NCBI RefSeq assembly: GCF_052117125.1 | Contig: NZ_JBQKJT010000007.1 | Location: 145,616-209,615 of the forward strand | Origin: Avoscillospira_A sp052117125 | Lineage (GTDB): Bacteria > Bacillota > Clostridia > Oscillospirales > Oscillospiraceae | Reading direction: 5' to 3' | Length of the DNA stretch: 64,000 bases | Part shown: piece by piece, positions 9,426 through 17,739 of the stretch | Numbering within the stretch: the stretch's first letter is position 1 | Layout: every line of letters starts with the position of its first letter | Made by a program: the position numbers and the translations under genes | Notes under the pieces: model-generated | Told to the model about the DNA's origin: nothing | Seen by the model: only the letters and a program-made list of their open reading frames with translations | Databases searched by the model: none

Positions 9426-10148
9426 TCAGGCACCTCTCAGACGTTTGACTGTCACAGCCACCACAAATTTCGGTAGCCGCAGCATGCGTTTCCAGCGACG
9501 CGGCTCTTTGCACAGCCGGTAGAACCACTCCATACCGATGCGGATGACCCAGTCCGGCGCTCGTTTGAACGTACCGGCAAATGCATCCAGAGAGCCGCCC
9601 AGCCCGATCATCAGGGACACATTCAAATCCTGTACATGGGCCTGCATAAACCGTTCCTGTTTCGGAGAGCCGAGACAGACAAAGAGTACATCGGCTCCGG
9701 CACGGTTGATGGCATCCACCACAGGGGCTTCCTCTTTGAAATAGCCGTCAGCCATTCCGCAGATTTGCAGCTTTGGGCAGTGGGCCAACATATTCTGGGC
9801 TGCCAACTCTGCAACACCGGGCTTGCTGCCCAATAAGTAGAGCGTTTTCCCATGTTGCTCCAAAATGGGGAGCAAATGGGTGGCAAAATCGACACCGGAG
9901 ACTTTTTCCTTCAAAGGCGTTCCCAAAATCTTCGCTCCCAGCAGGACTCCCACGCCGTCGGGCAACACCAAGGCGGCATTGTTGAGCAGCTGTTGGAAGG
10001 AGGCGTCGCCCATGGCCTCATATACGATTTCGGGGTTGGGCGTTACACAGTAGACAGTCCGGCCTTCTGCCAGGATCGCCTCGGCCTGTTCCAGCGCTTC
10101 GTTCATGGTGACATTGTCGAACTGGACGCCCATTACATCAATTTTCAC
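9426..10148 (-). CDS. WecG/TagA/CpsF family glycosyltransferase
   Basis: The 240-aa protein belongs to glycosyltransferase family 26 (WecG/TagA/CpsF), which adds the second sugar to lipid-linked precursors of wall teichoic acid or other surface polymers. Typical blocks are PNPEIVYEA, LPDGVGVL and FVCLGSPKQERFM. I chose the GTG at 10148, which has GGAGG with 7-8 nt spacing; upstream ATG codons lie over the promoter. It is the first gene of the five-gene leftward operon. Confidence 0.9.
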   Translation of the reverse strand: MKIDVMGVQFDNVTMNEALEQAEAILAEGRTVYCVTPNPEIVYEAMGDASFQQLLNNAALVLPDGVGVLLGAKILGTPLKEKVSGVDFATHLLPILEQHGKTLYLLGSKPGVAELAAQNMLAHCPKLQICGMADGYFKEEAPVVDAINRAGADVLFVCLGSPKQERFMQAHVQDLNVSLMIGLGGSLDAFAGTFKRAPDWVIRIGMEWFYRLCKEPRRWKRMLRLPKFVVAVTVKRLRGA

Positions 10149-10185
10149 AGAGAATACCTCCAGATTTTGCGTTACATACAGCGCT

Positions 10186-10214
10186 ATCATACCATAGAGC
10201 CACCCATTTGTCCA
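10186..10214 (-). promoter_or_regulatory. SigA-type promoter of the wecG/tagA operon
   Basis: On the minus strand, TGGACA (10214-10209), a 17-bp spacer and TATGAT (10191-10186) form a good vegetative promoter 37 bp upstream of the GTG start. Confidence 0.7.
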
Positions 10215-10336
10215 TGGTCTCAACAACTTCCATGGTGTGAAATGGGCAGAAGCATGGAGGAGACAGTGTTGCTCAAATTGTACAGTGAAGCGCCTGTGGC
10301 GGCGTAAAAATCGGAGCATAATCAGCAGTTTGACAG

Positions 10337-10365
10337 TTTACATTTTCTTTTTACACAATTAAAAT
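10337..10365 (+). promoter_or_regulatory. Probable promoter of pfkA
   Basis: TTTACA (10337-10342), a 17-bp spacer and TAAAAT (10360-10365) precede pfkA and leave an untranslated leader of roughly 85 nt. The rest of 10215-10336 shows no clear feature. Confidence 0.6.
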
Positions 10366-10458
10366 AATCATATGCCCATATTGCCAAAACGGATGCAGCG
10401 GCGCAAGTCCCTGCCTGCGGAGCAGTCCGGCAGTCCAATATTAAATGAGGTGTTCAAT

Positions 10459-11436
10459 ATGAGTAGTACTGTTAAGCGCATTGGTGTTTTGACCAGCGGT
10501 GGAGATGCCCCAGGCATGAACGCAGCCATTCGTGCCGTGGTCCGAAGCGCCATCTACCGCGGTATTGAGTGTGTCGGCATCCGGCGCGGATGGAATGGAC
10601 TGATTCACGGAGATATTGTAAAAATGGATGCTGAAAGTGTCAATCATATTATCAGCAGTGGAGGCACCATTCTGTATACGGCCCGCAGTCAGGAATTTAT
10701 GACAGAGGAAGGCCAAAAGAAAGCGGTGGATACCTGCAAGCTGTTGGGACTGGACGGCATCGTTGCCATCGGTGGCGATGGTACCTTCCGTGGCGCCCAG
10801 GCGCTATCCACCTACGGTATCCCCGTGGTAGGCGTGCCCGCCACCATTGATAACGATATCGCCTGTACCGATTACACACTGGGCTACGATACGGCATCCA
10901 ACACCGCAGTGGAAGCTATTGATAAGCTGCGTGACACTATGCAGTCTCACGAACGCTGTTCTGTGGTGGAGGTCATGGGCCGCAATGCCGGCCACCTGGC
11001 CATGTATGTGGGTATTGCTGTAGGTGCCACGGCGGTTCTGGTTCCGGAGAAGCCTCTGGACTTTGAAAAGGACGTGATTGAGAAGATTCGCACCTCCAGA
11101 CTGCGTGGTAAAACTCACTATATGATTGTGGTGGCTGAGGGTGTTTCCAGCGCCATGGAAATCGCACAAAAGATCAAGGAAACCATCTCACTGGATCCCC
11201 GTGTCACTGTTTTGGGTCATATTCAGCGCGGCGGCACGCCTTCTGCCCGTGACCGTGTGATGGCAACCCGGATGGGTTACCACGCCGTGCAGGTTTTGGC
11301 GGAAGGCCGTCAGAACCGATTGGTCTGTACGGTGCGCGGCATTTTGCAGGATGTGGATTTGGCCGAAGGCCTGTCCATGAAAAAGACCCTCTCCCAGCAA
11401 CAGTACGATGTGCTGGAAGCCATGACAGGCGTCTGA
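10459..11436 (+). CDS. pfkA: ATP-dependent 6-phosphofructokinase
   Basis: This 325-aa glycolytic enzyme converts fructose 6-phosphate and ATP to fructose 1,6-bisphosphate. Conserved blocks are LTSGGDAPGMNAAIR, the ATP-binding GGDGTFRGA and the catalytic PATIDNDI. The Gly in GGDGT is the position associated with ATP rather than pyrophosphate use. I chose the ATG at 10459 because GAGGTG lies 6 nt upstream. An earlier in-frame ATG at 10372 would add 29 unconserved residues. The gene is monocistronic between its own promoter and the terminator at 11461. Confidence 0.97.
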   Translation: MSSTVKRIGVLTSGGDAPGMNAAIRAVVRSAIYRGIECVGIRRGWNGLIHGDIVKMDAESVNHIISSGGTILYTARSQEFMTEEGQKKAVDTCKLLGLDGIVAIGGDGTFRGAQALSTYGIPVVGVPATIDNDIACTDYTLGYDTASNTAVEAIDKLRDTMQSHERCSVVEVMGRNAGHLAMYVGIAVGATAVLVPEKPLDFEKDVIEKIRTSRLRGKTHYMIVVAEGVSSAMEIAQKIKETISLDPRVTVLGHIQRGGTPSARDRVMATRMGYHAVQVLAEGRQNRLVCTVRGILQDVDLAEGLSMKKTLSQQQYDVLEAMTGV

Positions 11437-11460
11437 TTCTTATTAGATCACAAAGTATCA

Positions 11461-11495
11461 TACCGGCAGCCCACCGGGCTGCCGGTACATTTTTA
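11461..11495 (+). terminator. Intrinsic terminator of pfkA
   Basis: A perfect 12-bp stem (TACCGGCAGCCC / GGGCTGCCGGTA) with a 3-nt loop is followed by CATTTTT. Confidence 0.88.
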
Positions 11496-11501
11496 CAAAG
11501 T

Positions 11502-11538
11502 GACGACAGGCGGATGGATATACCACCCGCCTGTCGTC
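11502..11538. repeat. Inverted repeat upstream of a small ORF
   Basis: GACGACAGGCGG (11502-11513) is inverted at 11527-11538. The sequence after it is purine-rich, so it does not look like a terminator. It may be an operator or an RNA hairpin in the leader of the small ORF at 11564. Confidence 0.5.
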
Positions 11539-11563
11539 GAAAGGAAGAAAAAAGAAGGAGAAT

Positions 11564-11683
11564 ATGAAAAAAGGTTGCCCAGCCGTGCCGTTATCTCTTT
11601 GTAACGAGGGGGCCTGCCTTGATGGTATCAGTGTATCTTGGGACTTTGAACAGGTCATGAACAAAAATGCAATAGTTTTTTAA
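11564..11683 (+). CDS. Possible small protein (39 aa), unknown
   Basis: An ATG with a strong Shine-Dalgarno (GAAGGAG, 3 nt upstream plus AAT) opens a 39-codon frame beginning MKKGCPAVPLSLCNEGACLD and ending at TAA 11681-11683. It has three cysteines and no hydrophobic segment. I recognise no family. Support is the ribosome site and the upstream inverted repeat only; the spacing is slightly short, and the frame may be chance. Confidence 0.3.
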   Translation: MKKGCPAVPLSLCNEGACLDGISVSWDFEQVMNKNAIVF

Positions 11684-11739
11684 CGAAAAAGTTCAAAAAT
11701 TATTGGCTGTTTGTTCATAATTCTTTCAAATTTACCGGT

Positions 11740-11871
11740 TATACTGCAATCATCAAAGACAGACCCACAGCATTCCAAAACTGCTGTGTTGCGTTATACA
11801 CCTCTCTTTCTTCTCTCTCCCAGCGAACGGAACGACGTTGCCCTTGATGGGCAGCGTCGTTCTCTTTTTTT
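11740..11871 (+). ncRNA. Candidate small RNA with intrinsic terminator
   Basis: A -10-like TATACT (11740-11745) is followed by a hairpin CACAGCA / TGCTGTG (11766-11788). Next comes a strong terminator, GAACGACG..CGTCGTTC with an inner TGCCC / GGGCA stem (11830-11862) and a T-rich tail to 11871. No convincing ORF lies between. No good -35 is visible, so the start is uncertain. Confidence 0.4.
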
Positions 11872-12330
11872 GAATTTAGGCAAGATTTACATATTATTGC
11901 ACTGCCATTGTACTTTTTGTACAAAATACTGTTTAAAGTCCGCTCTAGGTCTGGACAGGCGTGTAATTATATGATACTGTAATACTGATATATGGCTGTT
12001 ATGCTCTGACTACCGTTTTGTGCAGATGGCACAGGACTGGTATGACTGCGTAGGAACAGGCCGGAAATATGGGAGGACGGCGTCGCTGGCATGACTTGCT
12101 GCTTGAACACTCCTCCCCCAGTTCAGGTGCTTTGTGTACATTGTGCACTGGCATATAGATTGAAGGGCTGACCGCACTCCACTCCTTGCGGCCAGTTTCT
12201 GAAATTAAAGGAGGAAATCCCGCGTTACCTGCGGTGCGGCAGTGTGGAGACCTGTCGTAAAGCAGTCCGATGAATTGTATCGGCTGCGAGGCTGTTGCAT
12301 GCGGAGGCACAACAGTTAAGGTAAGTACTT
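11872..12330. other. Intergenic leader before the ABC ATPase gene
   Basis: This 459-bp stretch has no supported gene. An AAAGGAGGAAA at about 12209-12219 is not followed by a start codon at a useful distance. A frame opening at 12269 overlaps the ATPase gene without a ribosome site. A long 5' leader is possible, but I see no recognised riboswitch. Confidence 0.4.
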
Positions 12331-13500
12331 ATGGCAAACCTGGTTTTGAAAAACATCAAGAAGATTTATCCCAACGCCGCCGGCGGCAAGAAGGTCAAGA
12401 AGAAGAAAGACCATGTGTCTGACGAGCCCAAGGCCAATCTGCAAATTACAGACGAAGGCGTCGTAGCTGTTCAGCAGTTCAGCCTGGATATTGCCGACAA
12501 GGAGTTCATTGTTCTCGTCGGTCCTTCCGGCTGCGGTAAGTCCACTACGCTGCGAATGATTGCCGGTCTGGAAGAGATTTCTGATGGCGAGCTGTACATT
12601 GGCGGCAAGCTGGTCAATGACGTGGCGCCCAAGGACCGCGACATTGCCATGGTTTTCCAGAACTATGCGCTCTACCCCCATATGACCGTTTATGAAAACA
12701 TGGCGTTCTCCATGAAGCTGAAGAAAATGCCCAAGGACGAAATTGATAAGAAGGTTCGCGAAGCGGCTGCGATTCTGGATATTACACAGTACCTGGACCG
12801 CAAGCCCAAGGCTCTGTCCGGTGGCCAGCGGCAGCGTGTGGCAATTGGCCGTGCCATCGTCCGTGAGCCCAAGGTTCTGCTGATGGATGAGCCCCTCTCC
12901 AATCTGGATGCCAAGCTGCGTAACCAGATGCGTGCTGAGATCATCAAGCTCCGCCAGCGTATCAACACCACATTCATCTATGTTACCCATGATCAGACCG
13001 AGGCTATGACCCTGGGCGACCGCATTGTCATCATGAAGGACGGTTTCATTCAGCAGATCGGCACGCCTCAGGAGGTCTTCAACCACCCTGCTAATATCTT
13101 TGTTGCTGGCTTCATCGGTGTGCCGCAGATGAACTTCTTCAAAGACGCCAAGTTGCTTCTGGAGAACGGCCAGTACGCTGTGGAGATTTTGGGCCGCCGT
13201 TTCGTTCTAGGCACCCAGCAGCAGGAGGCACTCAAGGCTTCCAACCGTCAGCCCGGCGCCGTTGTTGCCGGTGTCCGTCCGGTCCATGTACAGCTGAAGC
13301 ATGGAGGTATCCCCGCAAATCTGGAAGTTTGCGAAATGATGGGCAGCGAGCAGCATCTTCATGTTAACGCCAACGGTACGGAGATCATTGCAATTGTCTC
13401 TACCTTGGGTACCGGTAACCACACGGACAAGGTGGAGCTGGACTTCCTGCCTGAGTGCATCCACCTGTTTGACCCCAATACGGAGAAGAACCTGATTTGA
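12331..13500 (+). CDS. Sugar ABC transporter ATP-binding protein (MsmX/UgpC/MalK type)
   Basis: The 389-aa ATPase energises carbohydrate importers on the inner face of the membrane. It shows Walker A GPSGCGKST, Q-loop FQNYALYPHMT, signature LSGGQRQRVAIGRA, Walker B VLLMDEPLSNLDA, H-loop YVTHDQTEA and a C-terminal TOBE/OB region typical of the UgpC/MsmX group. No permease or binding-protein gene is nearby, so it may serve several importers as MsmX does in Bacillus. A lysine-rich insertion (GGKKVKKKKDH, about residues 18-28) lies in the first strand-loop, before the Walker A motif. Confidence 0.93.
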   Translation: MANLVLKNIKKIYPNAAGGKKVKKKKDHVSDEPKANLQITDEGVVAVQQFSLDIADKEFIVLVGPSGCGKSTTLRMIAGLEEISDGELYIGGKLVNDVAPKDRDIAMVFQNYALYPHMTVYENMAFSMKLKKMPKDEIDKKVREAAAILDITQYLDRKPKALSGGQRQRVAIGRAIVREPKVLLMDEPLSNLDAKLRNQMRAEIIKLRQRINTTFIYVTHDQTEAMTLGDRIVIMKDGFIQQIGTPQEVFNHPANIFVAGFIGVPQMNFFKDAKLLLENGQYAVEILGRRFVLGTQQQEALKASNRQPGAVVAGVRPVHVQLKHGGIPANLEVCEMMGSEQHLHVNANGTEIIAIVSTLGTGNHTDKVELDFLPECIHLFDPNTEKNLI

Positions 13501-13523
13501 TGTAGGTAGCATTGTAGTTATGC

Positions 13524-13560
13524 ATAACCCCGGACGTGAAACTCATGTCCGGGGTTATTT
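13524..13560 (+). terminator. Terminator after the ABC ATPase gene
   Basis: A perfect 12-bp inverted repeat (ATAACCCCGGAC / GTCCGGGGTTAT) is followed by TTCTG. It lies between convergent genes and may also slow transcription from the right. Confidence 0.75.
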
Positions 13561-13566
13561 CTGTAT

Positions 13567-14226
13567 TTAATGGCCGCATAGATGCGCTAAACCAGGTATA
13601 TCTGTCAGTTCCACAGTACCTCGTGTCAGTTTTACCAAGCCTTCTGATTGGAAATATCGCAACATACGGGTGATGACTTCTCGAGCTGTTCCCAGATGAT
13701 TGCCGATGATCTCATGGGTGATTTTCAACGTGGTATCGCCGCAGATGGCTTGTTCCTCCAGAAGAAATTCTGCCAGACGTTTGTCAAGACTCTTCCAAAG
13801 AATCTGCTCCACCAGCCACATGACATCGGAAAAATGGCTGGCCATGATTTCGTTGGTATAATTGGCCAGCGGCGCCGATTCTTCCATGATAGCCCGGTAG
13901 GTTTCCGGAGGAATCACCCAAAGATCTGTCTGCTCCTCTGCCTCCACCACGATTTCAAACGCAATGCTACGCAGCATACAGGACGCAGACAGCAAACACA
14001 TATCCCGGTCGAACAGCCGGTATAGCGTCACTTCCCTGCCGTCTTCCGACAGAATGTATGACCGAAGGCGACCGCTGTGAATCAGCAGCACACCGGTACA
14101 GGATACGGCCCCATTGTGGACCGTCTCCCCTTTCTGAATTGTGCGCTCTGTGACAGAGTCCATCAGCAATGTCTGCTGTGCTGCGGTCAGCTTGTCCCAT
14201 ACGGGAAAAAACTGCGCAAATTCCAT
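13567..14226 (-). CDS. Crp/Fnr family transcriptional regulator
   Basis: The 219-aa protein has an N-terminal cyclic-nucleotide-binding-like beta barrel (LLIHSGRLRSYILSEDGREV) and a C-terminal winged helix (IGNHLGTAREVITRMLRYFQ). Four scattered cysteines do not form the N-terminal cluster ligand set of Fnr, so the effector is unknown. The ATG at 14226 has GAGGTG 6 nt upstream. It is divergent from trxB and shares a 171-bp control region with it, so regulation of trxB or redox genes is a reasonable inference. Confidence 0.9.
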   Translation of the reverse strand: MEFAQFFPVWDKLTAAQQTLLMDSVTERTIQKGETVHNGAVSCTGVLLIHSGRLRSYILSEDGREVTLYRLFDRDMCLLSASCMLRSIAFEIVVEAEEQTDLWVIPPETYRAIMEESAPLANYTNEIMASHFSDVMWLVEQILWKSLDKRLAEFLLEEQAICGDTTLKITHEIIGNHLGTAREVITRMLRYFQSEGLVKLTRGTVELTDIPGLAHLCGH

Positions 14227-14397
14227 ATATCTCACCTCATTACCAACCGGATTGGAAATCTAACCGGATTGCTGTTAGTATAAAAAAGGACAGTCTCCAT
14301 GTCAATGCTGCACCCACTTCGGTGACAAAATCACGGATTTTTTCACCGCGGCTGGGTATACTGTCAATAAAAAAAGCTAGAAAGTCAGGAAATCTAT
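14227..14397. promoter_or_regulatory. Divergent control region, Crp/Fnr gene and trxB
   Basis: A direct repeat AACCGGATTG (14245-14254, 14262-14271; 17 bp apart) lies by the regulator start. GTGA-CAAAA-TCAC (14322-14334) is a Crp-like dyad. TATACT at 14358-14363 is a likely trxB -10. Binding is inferred from form only. Confidence 0.45.
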
Positions 14398-15327
14398 ATG
14401 AACCATATTTATGATATTCTCATTGTTGGTGGCGGACCTGCTGGATACACCTCTGCGCTTTACGCTGCCCGGGCCGGCCTAGATGCCATTGTTCTGGAAA
14501 AGCTGGCGCCCGGTGGACAAATGGCGCTGTCCCATCAGATCGACAATTACCCCGGGTTTGTTGATGGCATCGACGGTTTTTCTCTGGCACAGCAAATGCA
14601 GCAGGGCGCTGAACGCTTCGGCGCCCAAACGGTGATGACGGAGGTCCACTCTCTGGACTTGGCCGGTGATGTCAAAACCGCCCATACCAGCGACGGAGAC
14701 TATCTGGGTCGAACAGTGATTCTGGCCACCGGTGCCAATCCCAGACCCCTGGGTATACCAATGGAGCGGGAGTTGGTAGGCCGTGGTGTCAGCTATTGCG
14801 CCGCCTGTGATGGTATGTTTTTCCGCAATCGTACAGTAGTTGTAGTGGGTGGCGGCAATTCGGCTGCTGCCGACGCTAAGTTGCTGTCCCGTGTGGCAAA
14901 GCAGGTAATCATTATCCACCGTCGTGATACCATGCGTGCAGATCAGATTGACCAGCAGGCGCTGGAAGAGGCCAACAATGTGCAGTTCCTCTGGGATTCT
15001 GTGGTGACGGAGCTGCTTCACGAAGACCGTATTACCGGTGTTCGCGTTCGGAATGTTAAGAGCAGTCAAGAGTCAGTGATTCCCTGTGAGGGTGTGTTTG
15101 TCAGTATTGGCCGGAAACCCGCCACCGAATTGCTGGACGGCCAGATTGCTCTGGACCGGAACGGCTACATCGACGCCGGAGAGTCTCTGGAAACCAATGT
15201 GTCAGGCGTTTATGCTGTGGGTGATGTACGGCGGAAAGATCTGCGGCAAGTGGTTACGGCGGTCTCCGACGGCGCTGCTGCGGTACACCAGATCGAAGCG
15301 TATTTGACTAAGGAGGGGCGGCCATGA
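14398..15327 (+). CDS. trxB: Thioredoxin reductase
   Basis: This 309-aa flavoenzyme transfers electrons from NADPH through FAD to thioredoxin. It has the FAD motif GGGPAGYTSALYAARAG at the N-terminus, the redox-active pair in SYCAACDG (C134, C137), the NADPH-binding VVVGGGNSAAADA and the C-terminal FAD contact YAVGDVR. Its stop overlaps the next start as ATGA, so it forms a two-gene unit with the small membrane protein. The divergent Crp/Fnr gene is the likely regulator. Confidence 0.96.
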   Translation: MNHIYDILIVGGGPAGYTSALYAARAGLDAIVLEKLAPGGQMALSHQIDNYPGFVDGIDGFSLAQQMQQGAERFGAQTVMTEVHSLDLAGDVKTAHTSDGDYLGRTVILATGANPRPLGIPMERELVGRGVSYCAACDGMFFRNRTVVVVGGGNSAAADAKLLSRVAKQVIIIHRRDTMRADQIDQQALEEANNVQFLWDSVVTELLHEDRITGVRVRNVKSSQESVIPCEGVFVSIGRKPATELLDGQIALDRNGYIDAGESLETNVSGVYAVGDVRRKDLRQVVTAVSDGAAAVHQIEAYLTKEGRP

Positions 15328-15515
15328 AATGGACTCCCGGAAAACTGCTGCGTTATGTGCTCTTTATTGGCATCGGTGCAGGATTGGGCTGGGTGTATTA
15401 CCGATTTTGGGGCTGCACCAGCGGTTGCGCCATCACATCCAGTCCCGTCCGAACTATGGTCTATACCGCATTGATTGGCGGACTTTTAGGCGTCGTCACG
15501 GAGAAAACGGCGTAG
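15324..15515 (+). CDS. Small membrane protein, DUF6132-like
   Basis: The 63-aa protein has two hydrophobic segments (about residues 10-25 and 43-58) flanking a cysteine-containing stretch, GCTSGCAITSSP. It resembles the DUF6132 family, whose function is unknown. Its ATG overlaps the trxB stop by 4 bp, and its last 20 bp overlap the convergent tag gene. The trxB coupling and the CxxxC pair hint at a redox role, which is only inference. Confidence 0.75.
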   Translation: MKWTPGKLLRYVLFIGIGAGLGWVYYRFWGCTSGCAITSSPVRTMVYTALIGGLLGVVTEKTA

Positions 15516-16065
15516 ACGGCGTAGAGAGCGTTCCATGGAGAAAACAGTCTGGCTCATGGGAATTAACAATTCCGATGGCCTGAAGATATGCGTAAAGGAT
15601 AGTAGTACCCACAAACTTCATTCCTCGCTGCTGCAAATCCTTGGAAAGTGTGTCGGAAAGGTCAGAATGGGTCTTCCCTGTTTCCATGCGGATCACCCCA
15701 TCCCAAAAGGTTTTTAAATATGCGAGAAAGCTGCCGTGTTCTGCGATGATATCCAGGAATACGGCAGCGTTGCAGATGGCGGCCAGAATCTTCCGCCTGT
15801 TGCGCACAATGCCCGTGTCCTGCATCAGCCGTTCCACCGTTTCTGTGTCATAGTTTTGGATGATCTCCGGGTCAAAGTTACTAAATGCCCGACGAAAGTG
15901 TTCGCGTTTGTTCAGAATGCATTCCCAGGATAATCCGGCCTGGAAGGATTCCAGCACCAGCATTTCAAAAAGATACCGGTCATCGAATTGTGGAACGCCC
16001 CATTCTGTATCGTGGTAGGCCACATAGACCGGATTACTTTCATTACACCAAAAGCACCGCTGCAT
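15496..16065 (-). CDS. tag: DNA-3-methyladenine glycosylase I
   Basis: The 189-aa base-excision repair enzyme removes 3-methyladenine from alkylated DNA. It has the TAG zinc-binding start CFWCNESNP, the motif YHDTEWGVPQFDD, SWECILNKRE and a C-terminal histidine/cysteine pair (HEPDCF) that completes the zinc site. Length is normal for the family. The 3' end overlaps the convergent DUF6132 gene by 20 bp. Confidence 0.94.
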   Translation of the reverse strand: MQRCFWCNESNPVYVAYHDTEWGVPQFDDRYLFEMLVLESFQAGLSWECILNKREHFRRAFSNFDPEIIQNYDTETVERLMQDTGIVRNRRKILAAICNAAVFLDIIAEHGSFLAYLKTFWDGVIRMETGKTHSDLSDTLSKDLQQRGMKFVGTTILYAYLQAIGIVNSHEPDCFLHGTLSTPSTPFSP

Positions 16066-16151
16066 GATCGTTCACCTGCCATACTGTTTCTATTGTTTTT
16101 TAGTATAGTTCCTGCTGGCCTATCTGACAAGATATTTAGGAAAAAATACTC

Positions 16152-16180
16152 TGGACACCAGTGCGCATCGGATGTATAAT
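16152..16180 (+). promoter_or_regulatory. SigA-type promoter of the MATE gene
   Basis: TGGACA (16152-16157), a 17-bp spacer and a perfect TATAAT (16175-16180). Confidence 0.75.
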
Positions 16181-16239
16181 GAGTAACCGTTGCTACAGTG
16201 GCAACAGATTCCAGCATCGATAAGAGGAGACATCATCCC

Positions 16240-17610
16240 ATGCGAAAAGACCTGACCGCAGGAAAACCACTGCACCTGATTTTGACGTTTGCCATTCCCA
16301 TGCTGATGGGTATGCTGTTTCAGCAATTCTATAATCTGGTGGATACCATGATTGTCGGAAAGTTGTTGGGCGCCCAGGCTTTGGCGGCCGTCGGGTCTAC
16401 CGGTGCCATCAACTTTCTGGTAATCGGCTTTTGTATGGGATTGTGCAATGGTTTTTCTATTCCGGTTGCCCAGCAGGTCGGTGCCAATGACCTGAGCACC
16501 ATGCGCCGTTTTGCCGCCAATGCCGCATATCTTTCGGCGGCCTTTGCTGTGGTCCTGACCACTGTGACCGCCCTCCTTTGTGAACAGATTCTGCGGTTGA
16601 TGCAGACGCCGTCGGATATTTTTGATAACGCCAACCGCTATATTTTTATCATTTTTCTGGGCATTCCCACCACATTTCTCTATAACCTGCTGGCCGGTAT
16701 CATCCGGGCACTCGGCGACAGCAAAACGCCGGTGTATTTCTTGGCACTGTCGTCCATCCTTAATATTTTCCTGGATTTTTCCCTGATTCTCTGGTTCCAT
16801 ATGGGCGTGGCTGGTGCGGCGGTTGCCACAGTGGTGTCCCAGGGCATTTCTGGAATTGCCTGTTTGTTCTATATGCGGAAAAAATTCCATGTCCTGAAAA
16901 TGACCGGAACAGAACGGCGTATAGATGCTCAGCTCTGTATGCGGCTTTGCTATATCGGGCTACCCATGGGATTGCAATACTCCGTCACCGCTATCGGATC
17001 CACCATTTTGCAGACAGCTGTTAATACGCTGGGTACCCTCAGCGTGGCTGCTGTCACTGCCGGTACCAAGTTGTTTCAGCTGTTGTGCTGCCCGCTGGAC
17101 GCTCTGGGCAGCACCATGGCGATTTACTGCGGCCAAAATGTTGGCGCTGGTAAGCTGAATCGTCTGGGACAGGGCCTTCGGGCCAGCGCGGTCCTGGGTC
17201 TGGGCTATTCCCTGCTGGCGTTCGGCACTATGGCCTTGTTTGCCCCACAGGCTACTATGCTGTTTATGGATCCCACCGAAGCAGAGTTGGAGCGCATTAT
17301 CTCTCTAACCAGTCAATACATTGTCACACTGACCGCGTTCTTTTTCCCGCTGGCGCTTGTCAACGCGGTCCGATTTTCCATTCAGGGCATGGGCTTCAGC
17401 GTTTTTGCCATCTTTGCCGGTCTTCTGGAAATGGTGGCTCGTACTGTCATCGCTTTGTGGTTTGTTCCCCGATTTGGTTTTAATGCCGTCTGCTTTGCTT
17501 CGCCGATGGCGTGGATTGCGGCTGACCTGTTCCTGATCCCGGCCAGTATGCGGTGTATTGCAGTGCTGCGCCGTCGTTTACAGCCGTCCCCGCTGCTCAA
17601 CAAGGAATAA
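16240..17610 (+). CDS. MATE family efflux transporter
   Basis: The 456-aa inner-membrane protein has twelve predicted segments in two six-helix halves, the MATE arrangement that exports cationic drugs or metabolites using Na+ or H+. Recognisable blocks are FAIPMLMGMLFQQFYNLVDT at the N-terminus and GLPMGLQYSVTAIGS in the second half. I chose the ATG at 16240 with GAGGAG upstream. The gene stands alone with its own promoter and terminator, so the substrate cannot be inferred. Confidence 0.93.
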   Translation: MRKDLTAGKPLHLILTFAIPMLMGMLFQQFYNLVDTMIVGKLLGAQALAAVGSTGAINFLVIGFCMGLCNGFSIPVAQQVGANDLSTMRRFAANAAYLSAAFAVVLTTVTALLCEQILRLMQTPSDIFDNANRYIFIIFLGIPTTFLYNLLAGIIRALGDSKTPVYFLALSSILNIFLDFSLILWFHMGVAGAAVATVVSQGISGIACLFYMRKKFHVLKMTGTERRIDAQLCMRLCYIGLPMGLQYSVTAIGSTILQTAVNTLGTLSVAAVTAGTKLFQLLCCPLDALGSTMAIYCGQNVGAGKLNRLGQGLRASAVLGLGYSLLAFGTMALFAPQATMLFMDPTEAELERIISLTSQYIVTLTAFFFPLALVNAVRFSIQGMGFSVFAIFAGLLEMVARTVIALWFVPRFGFNAVCFASPMAWIAADLFLIPASMRCIAVLRRRLQPSPLLNKE

Positions 17611-17611
17611 T

Positions 17612-17663
17612 AAATAACCCTGGTGGAATCGCTGCCTTATAGTGGTTCCACCAGGGTTATTTT
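17612..17663 (+). terminator. Terminator of the MATE gene
   Basis: A perfect 17-bp stem (17612-17628 with 17646-17662) has a 17-nt loop and ends in a T-rich arm. Confidence 0.85.
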
Positions 17664-17739
17664 ACGCTAGTTGAAAACAAATGAGATTAAACTTGGCATA
17701 AAATGAGTAAATTATTCCATAAAGCTATGGTTACTGCGG

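Noticed and set aside
12038..12060. Sequence resembling the left end of element 2 (54979-55001), about 19 of 23 bases alike
   Set aside because: No recombinase, no matching second end and no target repeat nearby. A match of this quality can arise by chance in 64 kb.
12269..12424. Frame opening MNCIGCEAVACGG upstream of and overlapping the ABC ATPase gene
   Set aside because: No ribosome site, and most of the frame is out-of-frame reading of the ATPase gene.
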